Source: CAZOKH01 sp964580315
Lineage (GTDB): Bacteria > Chloroflexota > Anaerolineae > Anaerolineales > Anaerolineaceae
Direction of reading: 5' to 3'
Assembly (NCBI GenBank): GCA_964580315.1
Contig: CAZOKH010000076.1
Location: forward strand, 1 to 17,687
DNA: 17,687 nt
The notes under the pieces are model-generated. The model was not told the origin of the DNA, did no database searches, and saw only the letters and a list, made by a program, of their open reading frames with translations. The position numbers and the translations under genes were made by a program. The first letter of the stretch is position 1. Every line of letters starts with the position of its first letter. Positions 14,640-17,687 of the stretch are shown here, in pieces.

Positions 14640-14679
14640 AAAAAAAGCCCCGGCGATGAGGATTCATCCTGCCGGGGCT
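14640..14679 (-). terminator. leuS rho-independent terminator
   Basis: Minus-strand arms AGCCCCGGC (14679-14671) and GCCGGGGCT (14654-14646) pair perfectly; the loop region can pair further (GATGA/TCATC). Seven T follow (14646-14640). It begins 22 bases past the leuS stop. Confidence 0.93.
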
Positions 14680-14701
14680 ATTCTTTGATCTTAAAATGAA
14701 A

Positions 14702-17161
14702 CTACATCACAATGTTCACCAGTTTGCCGGGCACCACAATCACCTTGCGCGGAGTCTTGCCTTCCAGGATACGGTTCACATTTTCACTGGCAAGCGCCAA
14801 ATTCTTGGCATCTTCTTCCGAAATGCTCACCGGCACAGTGATCCGGTCGCGCAGTTTGCCGTTCACCTGCACAATCAACACAATCTCGTCCTCGGCGGCG
14901 GCGGCTTCGTCCGCCACAGGCCAATTTTGGGTGTGAATGGAATAAGGATTGCCCAGACGCTGCCACAATTCCTCGGTGATATGCGGAACAACCGGTGCAG
15001 CAATCAACAGGTAGATTCTCACAGCCTCTTTCCAGGCTGGTGTGCCCCATGCGCCGTCCTGTTTTGCCTTGCTCATATCGTTGAGCAATTCCATCAAAGC
15101 CGACACAATGGTGTTGAACTCAAAGTTCTCAAAATCGCGGGTAACTGCTTTCAAGGTCTGGTGCACCTTGCGCCGCAAAGCCCGGATGGTTTCTTCACTG
15201 GCGGTCTGTGCATTTTCAGGTTCTTCCAACACCATCGCCCACAGGCGGCGCAGCCAGCGCGCCACGCCATCGATGCCGCTGCTGTTCCAGGGGCCGCCCA
15301 GGTCCCAGCGGGCAAAGAAAATCAGGTAGCCGCGCACCGTATCAGCGCCGTATTTTTGCACCAGGGCATCTGGCGACACCACGTTTCCGCGGCTCTTGGA
15401 CATCTTTTCCGAATCTTCCCCCAGCACAATGCCCTGGTTGCGCAACTGCGTCATGGGTTCAGGCCCTTTGGTGATGCCCATATCACGGCAGGCTTTGTGG
15501 AAGAAGCGAGTGTAGATCAGATGCATATTGGCATGTTCAATGCCGCCCGTGTAGATGTCCACCGGCATCCAGTAGTCATATTCCTTCGGGTCAAAGGGAC
15601 CCTGGTCATAATCAGGGCTAAGGTAGCGCAGGTGGTACCATGACGAGCACATGAAGGTATCCATGGTATCGGTGTCGCGTTCAGCCGCCCCGCCACACTG
15701 CGGGCAGGTGGTCAGCCGCCAGGTGGGATGCAGCTTCAGCGGGCTTTCTCCAGTCGGCCGCCATTCCACATCATCAGGCAGCAGCACCGGCAGTTGGTCT
15801 TCCGGCACGGGCACCACGCCGCATTTCGGGCAGTGCACCATCGGGATGGGCGAACCCCAGTAGCGTTGGCGCGAAATTAACCAGTCGCGCAAACGGTAAT
15901 TGACTTCTCGTTTGCCGTAGCCGTGATCTTCAACATATTGAATGGCTTTTTCCAGCGACACATCGCCGGTTGTGCCGGTCAATTCGCCCGAATTCACCAT
16001 GGTTCCCAGGGCGGGCACCGATTCGGTCATTTCTTCGGAAACAATGGCGGGCAAATCATCCGGCTGAATGACTACGCGCACATCCAGTCCGAATTTGCGT
16101 GCAAATTCAAAGTCGCGTTGGTCGTGCGCCGGCACACCCATAATGGCGCCGGTGCCGTAGGTCATCAACACATAATCAGCAATCCAGATGGGAATGCGTT
16201 CGCCGTTGACCGGGTTGACGGCATAACCGCCGGTGAACACGCCCGATTTATCTTTATCCGCCGACTCGCGCTGGATATCGGTCTGGCGTGAGGCTTGCAG
16301 AACATACTCATCCACCTGGGCTTTCTTTTCCGGGGTGGTAATTTTTTGCACCAGCGGGTGCTCTGGGGCCAGAACCATAAAAGTTACCCCCCACAGCGTA
16401 TCGGGCCGGGTGGTGAAAACCACCAGCGGGTCGCCCTGCTCCGTCTTGAAAGTTACCTGGGCGCCTTCCGAGCGGCCGATCCAGTTGGTTTGCAGCAAAC
16501 GCACCCGTTCAGGCCAGTCGATGGGGGAAAAGTCCAGCAATTCATCAGCATATTTTGTGGTGCGGAAAAACCATTGATCCAGGTTCTTCTTGATCACCGG
16601 CGTGCCGCAGCGTTCACAGTGACGGTCATCACCCCACACCTGTTCGCGCGCCAGGGTGGTGTTGCAGTTCGGACACCAGTCCACCGGCGACATCTTGTGA
16701 TAGGCCAGGCCATTTTTATACAACTGCAAGAAAAACCACTGCGTCCATTTATAGTATTTGGGATCAGAACTGACCGCTTCGCGCCGCCAGTCGAACATGG
16801 CGCCCATGCTGCGCAATTGCGTGCGCATGCGGTCAATGTTGCGATAAGTCCATTCTTTGGGATGAACGTTGCGTTTAATAGCCGCATTTTCCGCTGGCAA
16901 ACCAAACGCGTCAAATCCCATGGGGAAGAGAACGTTATAGCCGCGCATGCGTTTATAGCGCGCCCGTGCATCTGCCGGGGTCATCGCATACCAGTGTCCA
17001 ATATGCAAATCGCCAGAGGGATACGGAAGCATGGTGAGCGCATAATGTTTCGGTTTATCCGGATCGATATTGGAATGATATAAACCATCCTGGTCCCATT
17101 TTTTCTGCCATTTGGGTTCAATTTCTCCGGGTTGATAAACAGGTACATTCAAGCTCGACAT
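14702..17161 (-). CDS. leuS: Leucyl-tRNA synthetase
   Basis: Class I synthetase that charges tRNA-Leu, 819 residues, the normal bacterial length. It shows HIGH (53-56) in PSGDLHIGHWYAM, a zinc-ribbon-like insert (CPNCNTTL...HCERCG), the CP1 editing domain with TTRPDTLWG and GTGAIMGVPAHDQRDF, a second Cys pair region (CPKCG...CPQCG), SSWY, KMSKS (586-590) and the C-terminal domain ending VQVNGKLRDR...KVIVVPGKLVNIV. The frame remains open to an ATG at 17293, but that stretch is the T-box leader. ATG 17161 has GGAG six bases upstream and gives the standard MSSLNVPVYQPGEIEPKWQKKW start. It is controlled by a T-box attenuator and ends at its own terminator. Editing residues appear intact, so proofreading is expected. 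Confidence 0.98.
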   Translation of the reverse strand: MSSLNVPVYQPGEIEPKWQKKWDQDGLYHSNIDPDKPKHYALTMLPYPSGDLHIGHWYAMTPADARARYKRMRGYNVLFPMGFDAFGLPAENAAIKRNVHPKEWTYRNIDRMRTQLRSMGAMFDWRREAVSSDPKYYKWTQWFFLQLYKNGLAYHKMSPVDWCPNCNTTLAREQVWGDDRHCERCGTPVIKKNLDQWFFRTTKYADELLDFSPIDWPERVRLLQTNWIGRSEGAQVTFKTEQGDPLVVFTTRPDTLWGVTFMVLAPEHPLVQKITTPEKKAQVDEYVLQASRQTDIQRESADKDKSGVFTGGYAVNPVNGERIPIWIADYVLMTYGTGAIMGVPAHDQRDFEFARKFGLDVRVVIQPDDLPAIVSEEMTESVPALGTMVNSGELTGTTGDVSLEKAIQYVEDHGYGKREVNYRLRDWLISRQRYWGSPIPMVHCPKCGVVPVPEDQLPVLLPDDVEWRPTGESPLKLHPTWRLTTCPQCGGAAERDTDTMDTFMCSSWYHLRYLSPDYDQGPFDPKEYDYWMPVDIYTGGIEHANMHLIYTRFFHKACRDMGITKGPEPMTQLRNQGIVLGEDSEKMSKSRGNVVSPDALVQKYGADTVRGYLIFFARWDLGGPWNSSGIDGVARWLRRLWAMVLEEPENAQTASEETIRALRRKVHQTLKAVTRDFENFEFNTIVSALMELLNDMSKAKQDGAWGTPAWKEAVRIYLLIAAPVVPHITEELWQRLGNPYSIHTQNWPVADEAAAAEDEIVLIVQVNGKLRDRITVPVSISEEDAKNLALASENVNRILEGKTPRKVIVVPGKLVNIVM

Positions 17162-17190
17162 AACATTCTCCAGACATAAATTGTTGATAC

Positions 17191-17452
17191 AAACAAAAAA
17201 TCCTCCGTCATCAGGGACGAAGGATTGACTCCGCGGTGCCACCCTGCTTGTCTTGATAAACATCAAGCCGCTCTGGGATGCGATAACGGGCAAAACCGGC
17301 GTTGGCTATTTGGAATTCACCAGCGCAATCTGCCGCAATTGCGGCGGTACAGGCGAGTTCAGTTTGTGCGCTCTGCAAACGCTGCGCCGAATTTTCACCT
17401 TTCATCCGGCTCTCTGGCAGATAACCTACTACTCCCGTACAGATTTCATTCT
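17191..17452 (-). ncRNA. T-box riboswitch leader of leuS (specifier candidate CUC)
   Basis: The minus-strand RNA has the T-box signature AGGGTGGCACCGCGG (17245-17231) and is directly followed by an intrinsic terminator. Upstream, CAGA/TCTG at the 5' end, GGGAGTAGTAGG (AGTA motif near the base of stem I), AGAGAG and GGTGAAAAT (distal stem I elements) and GAA-CTC-GCC (specifier, CTC at 17357-17355) are in the expected order. Stem III is CTTGAT-GTTT-ATCAAG (17267-17252). CAGGG (17246-17242) can pair with CCCTG (17216-17212) inside the terminator, giving the antiterminator. Uncharged tRNA-Leu should stabilise it and allow leuS transcription. An alternative specifier reading, CUG at 17363-17361, cannot be excluded by eye. 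Confidence 0.93.
17195..17225 (-). terminator. T-box attenuator terminator
   Basis: Arms ATCCTTCGTC (17225-17216) and GACGGAGGAT (17209-17200) pair over 10 bases with one G-U; the loop is CCTGAT. Six T follow (17200-17195). The 5' arm and loop overlap the antiterminator partner, so the two structures exclude each other. Confidence 0.92.
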
Positions 17453-17457
17453 GTTTG

Positions 17458-17463
17458 ATTATA
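17458..17463 (-). promoter_or_regulatory. -10 box of the leuS T-box transcript
   Basis: Perfect TATAAT on the minus strand just before the T-box 5' hairpin; transcription would begin near 17451. It is fused to the T-run of the upstream tRNA terminator (TTTTATAAT). No good -35 is seen because that region is the terminator stem. Confidence 0.55.
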
Positions 17464-17491
17464 AAAGCACCCAGGGAATTTCCCTGAGTGC
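17461..17491 (-). terminator. tRNA-Ala operon terminator
   Basis: Minus-strand arms GCACTCAGGG (17491-17482) and CCCTGGGTGC (17476-17467) pair over 10 bases, loop AAATT, then TTTTAT. One T-G pair on the minus strand would be an A-C mismatch on the plus strand, which supports the minus orientation. It lies 15 bases past the tRNA. Confidence 0.88.
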
Positions 17492-17506
17492 CTGCAAGGT
17501 AAAAGG

Positions 17507-17579
17507 TGGACCCAGAGAGATTCGAACTCTCGACCTTCTCAATGCCATTGAGACGCGCTCCCAACTGCGCTATGGGCCC
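17507..17579 (-). tRNA. tRNA-Ala (anticodon GGC)
   Basis: Complete 73-base cloverleaf. Acceptor arms GGGCCCA and TGGGTCC include the G3-U70 pair that identifies alanine tRNAs. The D arm is GCGC-AGTTGGGA-GCGC, the anticodon arm TCTCA-ATGGCAT-TGAGA with anticodon GGC, and the T arm GAGAG-TTCGAAT-CTCTC. Discriminator is A73; the next bases are CCT, so the CCA end is not encoded and must be added. Confidence 0.97.
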
Positions 17580-17598
17580 ATAATATATTATTTAGTTT

Positions 17599-17616
17599 GC
17601 CGGTGCAGGCACCGGC
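17599..17616. repeat. GC-rich inverted repeat between the two tRNA-Ala genes
   Basis: GCCGGTGC and GCACCGGC are perfect arms separated by AG. No T-run follows on the minus strand, so it does not look like a terminator for the upstream tRNA. It may be a processing or pausing structure in a two-tRNA transcript. Confidence 0.55.
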
Positions 17617-17635
17617 TCCGGCACCTACTCCGCAG

Positions 17636-17687
17636 TGGACCTGGAGGGATTCGAACCCTCGACCTCTTCAGTGCGATTGAAGCGCGC
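17636..17687 (-). tRNA. tRNA-Ala (anticodon CGC), 5' end outside window
   Basis: The visible 52 bases hold part of the D arm (GCGC), the anticodon arm CTTCA-ATCGCAC-TGAAG with anticodon CGC, the T arm GAGGG-TTCGAAT-CCCTC and the 3' acceptor strand CAGGTCC with T70, as expected for the alanine G3-U70 pair. Discriminator is A73, followed by CTG, so CCA is not encoded. It lies 56 bases upstream of the GGC isoacceptor on the same strand. Confidence 0.93.

Noticed and set aside
14696..15643. Long plus-strand open frame opposite leuS
   Set aside because: It mirrors the codon pattern of leuS, is rich in His/Gln/Ala with no recognisable domain, and lacks a ribosome binding site.
16295..17083. Second plus-strand open frame opposite leuS
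   Set aside because: An antisense shadow of a highly conserved gene, without motifs or start signals.
17162..17293. N-terminal extension of leuS to an ATG at 17293
   Set aside because: The stretch is the T-box motif and terminator of the leader RNA; ATG 17161 has a good Shine-Dalgarno and gives the normal LeuRS N-terminus.
17332..17345. Palindrome GCCGCAATTGCGGC as a separate operator
   Set aside because: It lies inside the T-box leader between stem I and stem III and is more simply a leader hairpin.

Overview
The window looks like chromosomal DNA of a Chloroflexota bacterium, probably class Anaerolineae. This is inferred from gene content and style, not from a marker gene. The signs are a T-box-controlled leuS, exported VIT/VWA and TPR-type surface proteins with Pro/Thr-rich linkers and C-terminal membrane anchors, a FemAB-family enzyme beside exopolysaccharide genes, moderate GC, and TTG starts. 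No mobile element, CRISPR array or phage gene was seen.

Region 1 (1-7301, minus strand) is a tightly packed run read right to left: ridA, an OmpR/PhoB-type response regulator, a PhoR-like histidine kinase, a family 2 glycosyltransferase, a polyprenyl-phosphate sugar-phosphate transferase, a WbpM/CapD-like nucleotide-sugar 4,6-dehydratase, and the 5' part of a FemAB-family aminoacyltransferase cut by the window edge. Gaps are 0-30 bases and the last two genes overlap by ATGA. The order suggests cell-surface polysaccharide synthesis behind a two-component system. A perfect -10 box after the kinase could let the polysaccharide genes be transcribed separately.

Region 2 (7383-10043, plus strand) is divergent from ridA: prfA (release factor 1), prmC (which methylates the GGQ glutamine of release factors) and tsaC (threonylcarbamoyl-AMP synthase for t6A37 of tRNA). 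It starts at an extended -10 promoter and ends at a strong bidirectional terminator. prmC appears to start at an unusual ATT codon.

Region 3 (10068-14617, minus strand) holds three exported proteins: a 472-residue membrane-anchored protein with TPR-like repeats, a 179-residue secreted helical protein, and a 776-residue VIT-VWA protein with an intact MIDAS metal site. Their spacers contain a PhoP-box-like pair TTTACA-N5-TTTACA, a 13-base motif shared by two of the leaders, an ECF-like promoter candidate and a GC-rich hairpin. The 472-residue gene may have a leaderless mRNA. None of these regulatory calls is proven.

Region 4 (14640-17687, minus strand) is translation-related: two adjacent tRNA-Ala genes (CGC, cut by the window end, and GGC), a terminator, a leucine-type T-box leader with specifier candidate CUC, and leuS with its own terminator.

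Most of the content is known families. The least explained parts are the surface-protein trio with its regulatory spacers and the link between the two-component system and the polysaccharide genes.
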